The notes under the pieces were generated by a model. That model had not been told where the DNA came from. It ran no database searches and saw only the letters and a program-made list of their open reading frames with translations. Both the position numbers and the translations under genes were made by a program. A stretch of DNA of 64,000 nucleotides from the NCBI GenBank assembly GCA_963817635.1, contig CAWFPR010000005.1:558001-622000 (forward strand). Reading direction: 5' to 3'. Each line of letters begins with the position of its first letter. Position 1 is the stretch's first letter. This stretch comes from CAWFPR01 sp963817635 (GTDB lineage: Bacteria; Acidobacteriota; Vicinamibacteria; Vicinamibacterales; 2-12-FULL-66-21). Of this stretch, positions 1-7,220 are shown piece after piece.

Positions 1-68
1 CGAGGGGCCTGTTGCTCAGCTTGGGCCGACACGAACGGCGCAAAGGCCAACGTCAGCAGTAGCACGGC

Positions 69-96
69 GAACGCCGAATGCCGAACGCCGAGCCCG
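69..96. repeat. Heptad repeat array, locus A
   Basis: Four consecutive 7-nt units of the form GAACGCC (GAACGCC, GAATGCC, GAACGCC, GAGCCCG) lie just before a small membrane-protein gene. This is the shortest of the period-7 arrays in the window. The first 68 bases show no gene I can support. Confidence 0.6.
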
Positions 97-147
97 GCCA
101 CGGCACGGCAGTTGCTTCTCCAGCGGCCGGAGGTCGAAAAACAACAC

Positions 148-294
148 ATGCTTGAAACAATTGCCATCATTCTGATCGTTTTGTGGCTGCTGGGTATGGT
201 CAGCGGCTACACACTCGGCAATTTCATCTACGTCCTGCTGGTCGTGGCCATCGTCCTGTTCCTCGTCCGGCTGATCAACGGCCAGAGGGTTTGA
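148..294 (+). CDS. Small hydrophobic membrane protein (lmo0937 family-like)
   Basis: A 48-residue protein beginning MLETIAIILIVLWLLGMV, with two short hydrophobic segments split by a GYTLGNF turn and ending in a basic tail. Length and pattern match the small lmo0937-type membrane proteins that are widespread in bacteria and have no known function. I chose the ATG at 148 because the hydrophobic segment begins there; an ATG further upstream at 112 would add a polar, unrelated head. The gene converges on the exonuclease gene and overlaps its 3' end by 20 nt. Confidence 0.7.
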   Translation: MLETIAIILIVLWLLGMVSGYTLGNFIYVLLVVAIVLFLVRLINGQRV

Positions 295-1234
295 GCAGGA
301 CGCGCCGGAACCGGGGATGAAACGCGGTGAACTGACCGCTCTGCCGATCCTCCGCAACATGGCGGCGGAACTGGTGAAGCTGCGCATCGAGATCGTCGAT
401 GGCCGACAGGATGAACGCCTCTTCGGTCATCGGCTCTACCGGTGATCCGAGGTCGCGCTCGCCGTGGTGCGAAACGACCAGGTGTTCAATTCGCGTGCGC
501 AGATCATCCGGGAAGCCCTCGAGCGACGCCGCCAGCTCGCGGACCATCTGCGTACCGATGGTGATGTGCCCCAGGAGGTTCCCGCGCAGCGAGTACGTGG
601 TCACGCCGTCGTAGCTCAGTTCCTCGAGCTTGCCGATGTCGTGCAGGATCGCGCCGGCGACGACCAGATCCGCGTCGGCACCATAGCACTCCGCAAGCGC
701 GCGTCCCGCTTCCGCGACCTTCAGGATGTGCTCGAGCAACCCGCCGCGATAGGCGTGATGGACGAGAAGCGCGGCCGGCCAGACGCGCAGACGATCCCCG
801 TGGCGCGCGATGACCAGTTCGAGCAGCCCGCGGATCCATGGGTTCGCGACGCCGCTCACGCGCGCCTGCAGCTCGGTCCACATTTCTTCGAGCGGACGGG
901 GTGAGCTCGGGACACAGTCGTCCTCGCGGAACCCGTCGAGTCGATCGTGCACGCGATCGACCCGGCGGATCTTCTCGATGATGAGTTCGCGCTTCTGGTT
1001 GTGCCGGTTGGCGTGCGACTGGACCTTCACGAACTCGCCCGCCTCGAATTCCTTGTCGAGCACCTCGACGCCGTCGAAAACCTTCGCCGCGATCTGTCCG
1101 GTGACGTCCTGGAGCACGAGCGAGATGAAGTCGGCTCCCCCGCGGCCGGTGCGGACCTCCTTTCGGGCACAGAGATAGAACCCGAAACCGGACGATTCGT
1201 CGTCGAGATCCGCGATGAACGGCAGGCGCCCCAT
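275..1234 (-). CDS. 3'-5' exoribonuclease YhaM family (OB fold plus HD domain)
   Basis: A 319-residue protein. Residues about 10-95 look like an OB nucleic-acid-binding fold (FYLCARKEVRT, LQDVTGQIAAKVFDG). Residues about 155-300 are an HD metal-dependent phosphohydrolase with HHAYRGGLLEH, AILHDIGK and HLVVSHHGE, which supply the metal-binding His and Asp residues. This architecture is that of YhaM/CbfI-type RNA 3'-5' exonucleases, which are cytoplasmic and trim mRNA and DNA ends. The ATG at 1234 begins MGRLPFIADL; upstream lies a heptad array rather than coding sequence. Exact substrates cannot be read from the sequence. Confidence 0.85.
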   Translation of the reverse strand: MGRLPFIADLDDESSGFGFYLCARKEVRTGRGGADFISLVLQDVTGQIAAKVFDGVEVLDKEFEAGEFVKVQSHANRHNQKRELIIEKIRRVDRVHDRLDGFREDDCVPSSPRPLEEMWTELQARVSGVANPWIRGLLELVIARHGDRLRVWPAALLVHHAYRGGLLEHILKVAEAGRALAECYGADADLVVAGAILHDIGKLEELSYDGVTTYSLRGNLLGHITIGTQMVRELAASLEGFPDDLRTRIEHLVVSHHGERDLGSPVEPMTEEAFILSAIDDLDAQLHQFRRHVAEDRQSGQFTAFHPRFRRVLLKPSGR

Positions 1235-1278
1235 CTGTCGCGATGTTACCACCGCGGCGTGACAGGCGGGGTCATGCT

Positions 1279-1347
<69 letters not shown>

Positions 1348-1348
<1 letters not shown>

Positions 1349-2295
1349 CAGGCGATGCGCTTGCCGGGCACTTCCGCTGCAGGCGCGGGCGCGAGGCGGG
1401 GTGCGCGCGAGAGGCGGACGACGGCGACGCCGGCGAACACGAGGAGCGCCGACGCTGCCATGCGCGAGTTGAACGGCTCGCCGAGGAGGAGGACGCCGAG
1501 TGTGACGGCAATCACCGGGTTGATGTAGGCGTACAACGAGACGAAGGAGATCTGAAGATGCCGCAGCGCGTACGTGTAGGCGACGAATCCGCCAACCGCG
1601 CCGATCGTCGACAGGTACGCGAGCGCGCCCGCCGTGCGAGGCGTGAACGAGAGAGACGACCATTCGCCCCGGGCGGTGCCGGCAGCCACCATCATCAGTC
1701 CGCCCGCCAGCATCTGGAAGGCGGTCGTGCCGAGTATGTTCTCGGTACGCGCGTGACGCCTCGAGTAGGCCGATCCCAGCGACCATCCGAAGCACGCGAT
1801 CTGCACCGCGACGATGCCCGCGAGGAAATGGCGATCGCCGCCGCCGAGCGTCAGCTCCGGCCACACGAGCAGCACGATGCCGCTGAATCCGATCAGCAGG
1901 CCCACGATGACGAGCGGGCGCAGCGTCTCGCCGTCCGGGAGGCATGCCTCGACGCCCGCCATCCAGAACGGTGAGGTCGCCACGAGCACCGCCGCCAGGC
2001 CGCTCGGCAGCCATTGCTCCGAGACCACCACCCCACCGTTGCCGAGAACGAGCAGGAGAAAGCCAAGGAGCACGATGCTGCCCCACTGCGAACGCGGTGG
2101 CAGCCGCTGGCCGCGCACCGTGAGGTACAGCGCGAGCAACGTGCCGGCGATCGTCCACCGGAGCCCGCCCATCAGGGCGGGCGGCATCGTCTCGAGGCTG
2201 ACGCGGATGCCGAGATAGGTGGTGCCCCAGATGAGGCACACGGCGCCCCACGCCAGATAGGCCACGCGTCGCTGCCGGTGGGACGTGGACATCAA
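1348..2295 (-). CDS. EamA/DMT-family transporter
   Basis: A 315-residue integral membrane protein with about ten hydrophobic segments in two repeated halves, typical of the drug/metabolite transporter superfamily. Characteristic pieces are LIWGTTYLGIRVSLE near the N-terminus and YLSTIGAVGGFVAYTYAL with INPVIAVTLGVLLLGEPF in the second half. Members export amino acids, nucleotides or drugs; the substrate here cannot be inferred. Two adjacent ATGs (2295, 2292) are both plausible starts. The C-terminal tail (RAPRLAPAPAAEVPGKRIA) is Ala/Pro-rich and probably cytoplasmic. Confidence 0.85.
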
Positions 2296-2350
2296 CGGAT
2301 GTTACCGGATGACGGGAAGGAACCGTCCGTCCAATCGCGCGTTGGACGGA

Positions 2351-3139
2351 TTACAGGAAGCCGAAGGTGCCGCGGCCGAGCCAGGCGCCGCCATCGACGG
2401 TGAGGATCTCGCCCGTGATGAAGTTCGCCTGGTCCGAGACCAGGAACCCGACCGCGTTGGCGACGTCCGCCGGCTTGCCCCAGCGCTTCAGCGGGACCCT
2501 GTCGGTGATGCGCTGCACCGCCTCCGGCGAGTTCCACAACTGCCGCGCGGCGCCTGGCGATTCGATGGGCCCCGGCGCCACCGCGTTCACACGGATGTTG
2601 TGCCGGGCCCATTCGACGGCCAGCGTCTGGGTCAATGACATGACGCCAGCCTTGGCGGCCGCGGAGTGCACCGTGCCGGGGCTGCCGGTCCAGACGTAGT
2701 TCGCCAGGATCGACACGATCGATCCACCTCCGCCCCGCGCGATCATGTGGCGGCCCACTGCGCGGGAACAGTAGAAGCTGCCGGTGAGCACGATCCCGAT
2801 CACCGCGTTCCAGCCGTTGGGTGACAGGTCCTCGGCGCCACAGATGAAGTTGCCGGCGGCGTTGTTGACGAGGATGTCGATGCGGCCGAAATGGCGGATG
2901 GTCCTCGTGACCATTTCGTCGACCTGTTCGGCGTTGCGGACGTCCACTTGAACGGCGAGCGGGTCGAGCCCCGCGCGGCACAGATCAGCCGATCCATGCT
3001 CGAGGTTGTCCGACGAGCGGCTGCCAATGACGAGCCGGGCCCCGAGTTGTCCGAGCCGGCTGGCGATGGCCAGCCCGATCCCGGTGCCGCCGCCGGTGAC
3101 GATGGCGACCCGATCCCTGAGCGGCAATTCGTTGGTCAT
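2351..3139 (-). CDS. SDR-family oxidoreductase, 2,4-dienoyl-CoA reductase-like
   Basis: A 262-residue short-chain dehydrogenase. The N-terminal nucleotide-binding motif is TGGGTGIG, followed by NNAAGNF, which replaces the usual NNAG. The classical YxxxK pair is altered: the lysine is kept in VHSAAAKAG but no tyrosine precedes it. From memory, this arrangement and the following LAVEWARHNIRVNAVAPGPI resemble peroxisomal-type 2,4-dienoyl-CoA reductases, which use NADPH to reduce dienoyl-CoA during unsaturated fatty-acid degradation. The start was moved to the ATG at 3139 (MTNELPLRDRVAIVTGG); the extra upstream residues would be atypical. It is divergent from the lipoprotein gene at 3198. Confidence 0.8.
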   Translation of the reverse strand: MTNELPLRDRVAIVTGGGTGIGLAIASRLGQLGARLVIGSRSSDNLEHGSADLCRAGLDPLAVQVDVRNAEQVDEMVTRTIRHFGRIDILVNNAAGNFICGAEDLSPNGWNAVIGIVLTGSFYCSRAVGRHMIARGGGGSIVSILANYVWTGSPGTVHSAAAKAGVMSLTQTLAVEWARHNIRVNAVAPGPIESPGAARQLWNSPEAVQRITDRVPLKRWGKPADVANAVGFLVSDQANFITGEILTVDGGAWLGRGTFGFL

Positions 3140-3197
3140 GGCACTGCACAGATTACCGGGGCATCCATCCACCTGTCCACGGTGCTAAGATCTGCCG

Positions 3198-3725
3198 ATG
3201 CAGTTCCTGTTGCGCGCGCGCGTGGTTGCCGCCGCGGCTCTCATCGGCCTCGCCTCGGCCTGCAACTCCACGCCTCCACCGGCCGATGCGCCTCCTATGG
3301 CGACGGCGGCGCCGGTCGCACACGTTCCCGATGCCGGACCTCCGCCCGCGTACTTCGGGGACCTGCCGCCGCTGCCCGACATCGGCGGACCGCCGCCGCG
3401 TCCACGGGAAGTCGTGCAGGCGGTCTTCACGTTCGCGGCCCGGCATCCCGAGGTGCTGCACTACGTGCCCTGTTTCTGCGGCTGCCAGCGCGCAGGCCAC
3501 AAGGACAACGACGACTGCTTCATCGCCAGCCGCGACGCCAGCGGCCGGCCCCGCTGGGATCCGCACGGCATGACGTGAGGCATCTGCCTGGACGTCGCGC
3601 GTGACGCGATGCAGATGCACGAAAGGGGAGCGAGCCTGGGCGTGATTCGGTCCACGATCGAAAACAAGTACGCGCGGTCATTCCCCACGATGACCCCGAC
3701 GGCGCCCGTGCCCGATGGCAAGTAG
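3198..3725 (+). CDS. PCYCGC-motif lipoprotein, predicted selenoprotein (TGA at codon 127 read as Sec)
   Basis: A 175-residue product if the TGA at 3576-3578 is decoded as selenocysteine. Residues 1-21 look like a lipoprotein signal peptide ending ACN (Cys22 lipidated), followed by a Pro/Ala-rich linker. The family signature follows: PCFCGC at 91-96, then GHKDNDDCF (Cys107), then WDPHGMT-U-GICLDVARDAMQ. As I know this family, the last motif carries a CxxC pair; here the first Cys is replaced by TGA and the second is Cys130. After the TGA the frame stays open for 48 codons with family-like sequence and ends at TAG 3723. A hairpin directly downstream fits a bacterial SECIS. If TGA were a real stop, the conserved C-terminus would be lost. 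Function is unknown; Cys/Sec clustering suggests metal or redox chemistry outside the cytoplasmic membrane. Confidence 0.8.
3580..3612 (+). promoter_or_regulatory. Candidate bacterial SECIS element
   Basis: Starting 1 nt after the in-frame TGA, GCATC (3580-3584) pairs with GATGC (3608-3612). An inner stem CGTC (3593-3596) pairs with GACG (3603-3606) around a 6-nt loop GCGCGT. The loop begins with G and lies 18 nt after the UGA. That agrees with the published bacterial SECIS pattern of a short apical loop carrying an early G, about 16-37 nt from the UGA. The fold is by eye only. Confidence 0.6.
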
Positions 3726-3759
3726 GCGAACCGACCGGAGCTCTGAATGGCCTCTGCCA

Positions 3760-3787
3760 GCCCTGAGCCCTGAGCCTTGAGCCCTTT
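3760..3787. repeat. Heptad repeat array, locus C
   Basis: Four 7-nt units (GCCCTGA, GCCCTGA, GCCTTGA, GCCCTTT) end exactly at the GTG start codon of the histidine kinase, where a Shine-Dalgarno sequence would normally sit. Confidence 0.85.
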
Positions 3788-5314
3788 GTGACCACTCCTC
3801 CGCCTGAAGCGTTCGCGCGGCTGTTCGAGTCCGTGCACGAAGGCGTCTACATCGGCCTCCTGGCGGAGCGGACCACCGTCACCCTCTCGGCCAATCCTTA
3901 CCTGAAACTGATGTTCGGATTCGCCGCGGAGACGCCGGCGGGCGAGGTACGCCCATTCGAGATCGACCAGTTCATCGATCCCGTCGCCAGGGACGGCTTT
4001 CTTGAACGGCTCGGACGCGACGGGTCGGTGACCGACTACCTGCTGCGCGTACGACGCGCCGATCGCACGCCGATGTGGGTCGAGGTCACCGCTCACGCCG
4101 AGCGGGTGCCGGACGAAGGGATCCGCATCGAAGCGCTGATGCGCGACGTCAGCGAGCGCAAGCGCCTCGAAGATCAGGCCCGCGACCTGTATCACCAGTT
4201 GCTGCAGGCGGAAAAACTGGCGGCACTCGGACAGACGATCTCCGGTGTCGCGCACGAGCTGAACAACCCGCTCGCGACAATCCTCACGTGGGCCGAACGC
4301 CTCGCCCAGAGGGACGTGGACGACCAGACACGACGCGGACTCGAGACGATCCTGAGCGAGTCGGAACGAGCGGCCAAGATCGTGCGCAACCTCCTCACCT
4401 TCGCGCGTAAGCGTCACACGACGCGCGCCATGGTCGACCTGAACCAGGTGGTGCGCGAAACCCTGGCGCTGCGGGCATACGAACAACGCCTCAGCAACAT
4501 CACGATCCTCGAGGCGCTCCCGTCAGGGCTGCCGCAGGTCTTCGCGGACCCGCATCAATGTCAGCAGGTGCTGCTCAACCTGATCATCAACGCCGAACAG
4601 GCGATGATCGGCGCGAATGGCCGCGGCACCCTCATCATGCGGACGTGGCACGACGCCGAACGCGACGCCGTCATCCTCGAGGTCAACGACGACGGGCCGG
4701 GGGTTCCCGACGACGTGCAGCCGCGGATTTTCGATCCGTTCTTCACGACGAAGGAAGTGGGCAAGGGAACGGGTCTCGGCCTGACCGTCGCATACGCGAT
4801 CGTGCAGGAACACGGCGGCCGCATCTCGGTGAAATCGCATCCGGGAGGCGGAGCGTCGTTCTACGTCGAGTTGCCTGTCGGCGCGGGACCGCTGAAGCCG
4901 CCGCTGCCGCGCCCGCCGGAACGGTCGCTGGCCGGCACCGATCTCGGAGCGGGAGCCGCGGTCCTGGTCGTCGAAGACGAGGCCGCGCTCGGGGCGGCGG
5001 TCGCCGAGGCGATGGCCGATGCGGGATTCTCGGTCGACCGGGCAAACGACGGCATCGAGGCGCTCGAGCGGCTGGACGAGCGCGCCTACAATCTCATCGT
5101 CTGCGATTTGAAGATGCCGCGGCTCGATGGAACGGCGTTCTATCGCAAGCTGGAAACGACCAACCCCGTCATGGCCAGCCGCGTCCTGTTCGTGACGGGC
5201 GACGTCGCCGGCACCGAAGCGGAGCGTTTCCTCGAGGACACCGGCTGCCGCTGGCTCGCAAAGCCGTTCCGCCTGAAAGACCTGCTGCGCGTGGCCCAGG
5301 AGATGCTCGCGTAG
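3788..5314 (+). CDS. Hybrid histidine kinase (PAS-HisKA-HATPase-REC)
   Basis: A 508-residue cytoplasmic sensor with no membrane segment. A PAS domain lies at about 8-125. The HisKA phosphoacceptor is GVAHELNNPLATIL (His around residue 156), and the catalytic ATPase domain shows NLIINAEQAM, NDDGPGVP, FDPFFTTKEVGKGTGLGL and GGASFYVELP. A C-terminal receiver domain from about 393 carries VVEDE, the phospho-acceptor Asp in VCDLKMPRLDG, and the Lys in LAKPF. A kinase with an attached receiver implies a phosphorelay. The GTG start at 3788 directly abuts a heptad array. Nearby partners could be the DHp-only protein and the NtrC-type regulator downstream, though this is inferred only from proximity. 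Confidence 0.9.
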   Translation: MTTPPPEAFARLFESVHEGVYIGLLAERTTVTLSANPYLKLMFGFAAETPAGEVRPFEIDQFIDPVARDGFLERLGRDGSVTDYLLRVRRADRTPMWVEVTAHAERVPDEGIRIEALMRDVSERKRLEDQARDLYHQLLQAEKLAALGQTISGVAHELNNPLATILTWAERLAQRDVDDQTRRGLETILSESERAAKIVRNLLTFARKRHTTRAMVDLNQVVRETLALRAYEQRLSNITILEALPSGLPQVFADPHQCQQVLLNLIINAEQAMIGANGRGTLIMRTWHDAERDAVILEVNDDGPGVPDDVQPRIFDPFFTTKEVGKGTGLGLTVAYAIVQEHGGRISVKSHPGGGASFYVELPVGAGPLKPPLPRPPERSLAGTDLGAGAAVLVVEDEAALGAAVAEAMADAGFSVDRANDGIEALERLDERAYNLIVCDLKMPRLDGTAFYRKLETTNPVMASRVLFVTGDVAGTEAERFLEDTGCRWLAKPFRLKDLLRVAQEMLA

Positions 5315-5334
5315 AGGGCTCAGGGCTCACGGGC
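5314..5334. repeat. Short heptad array at the kinase stop codon
   Basis: Three units (GAGGGCT, CAGGGCT, CACGGGC) begin on the last base of the kinase stop codon. On the other strand they read as the same AGCCCTn family as the larger array at 5449-5511. Confidence 0.55.
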
Positions 5335-5350
5335 GCTGGCGCCTGCCGGG

Positions 5351-5394
5351 AGCTTCAACCCAGCTCAGACCGGGGTCGAAGCTGGGTTGAAGCT
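5351..5394. terminator. Inverted repeat between convergent genes, possible bidirectional terminator
   Basis: AGCTTCAACCCAGCT (5351-5365) is followed after 14 nt by its exact reverse complement AGCTGGGTTGAAGCT (5380-5394). A further partial copy follows at 5391-5401, giving an 11-nt direct repeat. It lies between the converging kinase and sigma-factor genes. There is no U-tract, so an intrinsic terminator is not certain. Confidence 0.5.
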
Positions 5395-5448
5395 GGGTTG
5401 AAGCTTCAGGGGGGCACCGCTGACCGCCGCATGCCCTGAGTCCTGCCT

Positions 5449-5511
5449 GAGCCCCAGGCCTTGAGCCCTGAGCCCCAGGCCTTGAGCCCTGAGCCCTGAG
5501 CCTTGAGCCCT
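5449..5511. repeat. Heptad repeat array, locus D
   Basis: Nine consecutive 7-nt units alternate between GAGCCCT/GAGCCCC/GAGCCTT and AGGCCTT. The array ends 1 nt before the stop codon of the leftward sigma-factor gene. Confidence 0.85.
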
Positions 5512-5512
5512 T

Positions 5513-6395
5513 CTACCTCGCCGCGGCCAGCAGGCCTTCCGCGCGGCGGCGCGGAGCGGCGGTCTGATCCGCGGCCGGCGAACGATACTGCAGCACCACC
5601 CCGGGCTTTCGCGGAGCCAGATCGGCTTTCGCCATCCGCAGCCGGCGCATCGTCCCCTGGAACGAAAGGAGGGCGGCCGCGCACGCGGTCTCGTTGCCGC
5701 AATCGGCGCCGAGCGCCTTGCGCAGACGCTGGATCGCCCGCGCATGGAGCTGCGACACGCGCGACTCGTTGACCCCGATGTCTGCGCCAATCTGCTTCAT
5801 CGTCGCATCGCCGTAGTAGTAGAGCCCGATGACCTTGCGTTCGCGCGGCGGCAGCGACGCGATGGCGGCGCGGATGCGGTCCCGCACCTCCTGTTCCTCG
5901 TAGGCCCGATCCGGCGCCTGCGGTTCGGACGGGACGAGAGCCGGCGGAAGCGACGCGCTGTCGGGGCTGTCGCCGGCCGACATGCGGCGACGTGGACTCG
6001 ATCGTGTGGATGCGGACGATCGTCCGGCCGAGACGCGTTTCATCCGATCCCATGCGTGCGGCGAGGTCCGCCAGCGATGGCTCGGCCCCCAGCTCGCGCC
6101 GGAGCTGCTCGCGGGCCGCCTCGAGCTCCCGGCGCTGCCGCCGAACGCCCCGCGGCCAGGCGTCGCGCCTGAGCGCGTCGATCATGGCCCCACGCACCCG
6201 CCGCTCGGCGAAGGTCTCGAATTTGATGCCGCGCCCTTCGTCGAATCGGCACGCCGCGTCGATGAGGCCAAGCATCCCGTCCTGCACGAGGTCGCCAAGC
6301 TCGATGGAATTCGGCATCGACGCAGCCACACGCCGGGCGAGCGACTCCACGAAGGGCAACCCGGCGGCGACACGGTCGTGGTGTACGGGCGGCAA
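5513..6395 (-). CDS. RNA polymerase sigma factor, FliA/WhiG (sigma-28) type, with a frame break
   Basis: Two reading frames together encode one sigma factor. The first holds region 2: IELGDLVQDGMLGLIDAA, FDEGRGIKFETFAERRVRGA and DAWPRGVRR, close to FliA-type factors. The second holds region 4: IASLPPRERKVIGLYYYGD with the helix-turn-helix MKQIGADIGVNESRVSQLH. The frames join at about 5984 if one extra C is removed. The C-terminal about 60 residues after region 4 are an unusual extension. No ATG fits the N-terminus; a TTG at 6395 (LPPVHHDRVA) is my best guess. FliA-type factors direct RNA polymerase to flagellar, chemotaxis or developmental promoters. No flagellar genes are in the window. Confidence 0.75.
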
Positions 6396-6663
6396 GGGGC
6401 TGACGCTGCATGATTCGATTCCTCCAGAGGGCGCTGCCGGGCCAGCGGACCAGACGCCTCTACCGCAACGTAGGTACCAGGAGAAAGACGAACAAACAGC
6501 GAATCTGTCGCGTCCCCGCACGGACGATCTATGTAGCTTTGTTTTGAGTCGTTTAGATAGTGTGTTGGCGTGTGAAGTTGCGGGAATCTGCGCGCCCATC
6601 TGACCAGCGTGGCGTCATTTTTTTGACAGCCATCGACGGTAGTGGCGGTTTGATGACCGCCGG

Positions 6664-6897
6664 TCAGATCTTCGTGCGCTGGCGAAGTTCCCTGGCTGTG
6701 GCCATGGCGTCGAGCACGCTGGCGACTACCTGCGACGCGCGGGCGCGCGTCATCTCGTCGCCAGCCTTCACTTCGAGCAGTTCGGCGTTGGCCAGGATGA
6801 TCCCGAGCTGGTTGTTCAGGCGGTGGAAGAGCAGTCCGAGGTCGGGCGATGGCTCCACGGGCGTCCTCGTGCTTCGCGGTTCGGCGGCCGGCATCAT
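6664..6897 (-). CDS. Stand-alone DHp-like (histidine phosphoacceptor) small protein
   Basis: A 77-residue protein. A Pro-rich N-terminus is followed by LGLLFHRLNNQLGIILANAE, which resembles the H-box helix of histidine-kinase DHp domains (H followed by NNQL in place of the usual E-x-x-N-P-L). A second helix rich in Ala and Arg follows. No ATP-binding domain is present, so it could serve as a phosphotransfer intermediate or a dimerisation module; this is inference. Its ATG at 6897 overlaps the TGA of the upstream HTH gene (ATGA), so the two are probably translationally coupled. Confidence 0.65.
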   Translation of the reverse strand: MMPAAEPRSTRTPVEPSPDLGLLFHRLNNQLGIILANAELLEVKAGDEMTRARASQVVASVLDAMATARELRQRTKI

Positions 6898-7094
6898 GAT
6901 GCTTCTTTGCTGGTCAGCTCGTTCGCCCGACCCGGCTCGCGCCAGAGCGTGTCGACGAAAATTCGCACGGAACCGCCTGCGGTCCGGACGTATTCCACCT
7001 TCCCGCTCGCGATCCAGTTGTAGATCGTGCGCCGGCTCACTCCCACCAGTTCGCACGCCTTCATGATCGAAATCGTCTTGCGATCAATCATCAT
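6894..7094 (-). CDS. Small helix-turn-helix (excisionase/BldC-like MerR fold) DNA-binding protein
   Basis: A 66-residue protein with MKACELVGVSRRTIYNWIAS followed by GKVEYVRTAGGSVRIFVDTL, the helix-turn-helix plus wing of excisionase/BldC-type domains. I prefer the ATG at 7094, which has GGGGAACG upstream; a GTG at 7115 would add seven residues. It is divergent from the NtrC-type gene at 7221, shares the inverted repeat between them as a possible operator, and overlaps the DHp-like gene by 4 nt. The neighbourhood suggests transcriptional control linked to two-component signalling rather than phage excision. Confidence 0.75.
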   Translation of the reverse strand: MMIDRKTISIMKACELVGVSRRTIYNWIASGKVEYVRTAGGSVRIFVDTLWREPGRANELTSKEAS

Positions 7095-7174
7095 TGTTCG
7101 TTCCCCGTCTGCCACTCGATGAGAGTTATCGGAACTGTGCCAGCCCGCCTGTAGAGCACGGCGCGCGGCGTCAA

Positions 7175-7200
7175 TTGACCCCCCTCCTGAGGGGTGTCAA
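7175..7200. promoter_or_regulatory. 26-bp inverted repeat, candidate operator in a divergent promoter region
   Basis: The left arm TTGACCCCCCTC (7175-7186) and right arm GAGGGGTGTCAA (7189-7200) are reverse complements except at one position, separated by CT. The element lies 20 bp before the NtrC-type start codon and about 80 bp before the divergent HTH gene. Its size and symmetry suit a dimeric regulator; the neighbouring HTH protein is the obvious candidate binder. Confidence 0.6.
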
Positions 7201-7220
7201 AATACCGCCTACCGGACTAA

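Noticed and set aside
16..387. Open frame on the minus strand over the first small gene
   Set aside because: It overlaps two better-supported genes and its sequence is low-complexity without a recognisable fold.
6600..6663. T-rich hairpin region near GTCATTTTTTTGACA as an intrinsic terminator
   Set aside because: The stem GGCGGT/ACCGCC (6644-6661) and the T-run are in the wrong order for the leftward DHp gene and too weak for the other direction.
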